This document shows, piece after piece, positions 63,930 through 64,000 of a stretch of 64,000 nucleotides of DNA (position 1 is its first letter; each line of letters starts with the position of its first letter). The translations under genes were made by a program, and so were the position numbers. The notes under the pieces are model-generated. The model had not been told where the DNA came from and made no database searches. It worked only from the letters and a program-made list of their open reading frames with translations. The stretch comes from Sympetrum striolatum (lineage: Eukaryota > Arthropoda > Insecta > Odonata > Libellulidae), in the NCBI GenBank assembly GCA_947579665.1, contig OX388348.1, positions 5,270,001 through 5,334,000 on the forward strand, given 5' to 3'.

Positions 63930-64000
63930 TCTTACTTAATGAAAAAGTGCTTTCGCACATTGGCTCCCACCGGGAATTGAACCCGGGACCGCTTTCACCA
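63930..64000 (-). repeat. tRNA-derived SINE, family 1, cut by window end
   Basis: On the minus strand the sequence reads GAAAGCGGTCCCGGGTTCAA, then TTCCCGGTGGGAGCCAATGT. It shares the tRNA 3' half, box B (GGTTCAATTCC) and the GAGCCAATGTGC continuation with the copy at 1682. The box A part lies beyond the window. Confidence 0.75.

Noticed and set aside
1..64000. Bacterial or phage features: operons, CRISPR arrays, attachment sites, rRNA
   Set aside because: No such features. Composition, splice-like signals and element types are eukaryotic. The short direct repeats seen do not form regularly spaced arrays.

Overview
This looks like 64 kb of nuclear DNA from an arthropod, most likely an insect. 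The case rests on content rather than any database match: the sequence is AT-rich, no open frame exceeds 138 codons, there are no operons or ribosome binding sites, and decayed eukaryotic transposable elements are everywhere (tRNA-derived SINE heads, non-LTR retrotransposon tails, hAT-type and Tc1-type elements, foldback palindromes, a probable solo LTR, TA microsatellites). I cannot name the species. No complete protein-coding gene is visible. The window reads as a very long intron, or intron plus intergenic DNA.

The best gene evidence is on the + strand. A CpG-dense patch (about 17.85-18.45 kb, with some twenty CpG in 125 bp near 17.92-18.05 kb) leads into an ATG at 18447. A 19-codon frame follows and ends at a strong splice donor after 18505. 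This is a candidate promoter, 5' UTR and first coding exon. Nothing later in the window is a convincing downstream exon, so the following intron would run more than 45 kb.

Three + strand sites (10316|10317, 44785|44786, 61835|61836) have a long pyrimidine tract and AG directly abutting GTGAGT or GTGGGT. That is the signature of recursive-splicing ratchet points, which occur in very long insect introns. Each is followed by a short stop-free stretch (111, 39 and 48 nt, all multiples of three) ending at a possible second donor, as expected of a recursive-splice exon. Two lie downstream of the candidate first exon. The third lies upstream and would need an earlier promoter or another gene. I consider these the most interesting signal in the window.

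Layout by region. 1-10 kb: a tRNA-derived SINE (1.68 kb), a near-perfect 113-bp-arm palindrome (2.87-3.15 kb), a second nested palindrome (5.36-5.53 kb), a TA microsatellite (9.8 kb). 10-18 kb: ratchet candidate, two SINE-like modules, terminal fragments of DNA transposons, a minus-strand LINE tail, a broken reverse transcriptase C-terminus. 18-24 kb: candidate first exon, a 40-bp-arm palindrome, a 636-bp non-autonomous hAT-like element with an exact 8-bp target duplication. 24-40 kb: mostly unmarked AT-rich DNA with a tRNA-like head, a probable 562-bp solo LTR inside a TA array, and a second tRNA-like head. 40-64 kb: LINE fragments that share a 3' hairpin, tRNA-like heads, two ratchet candidates, a hairpin insertion flanked by a 13-bp duplication, a 77-bp Tc1-like mini-element, and a SINE cut by the window end.
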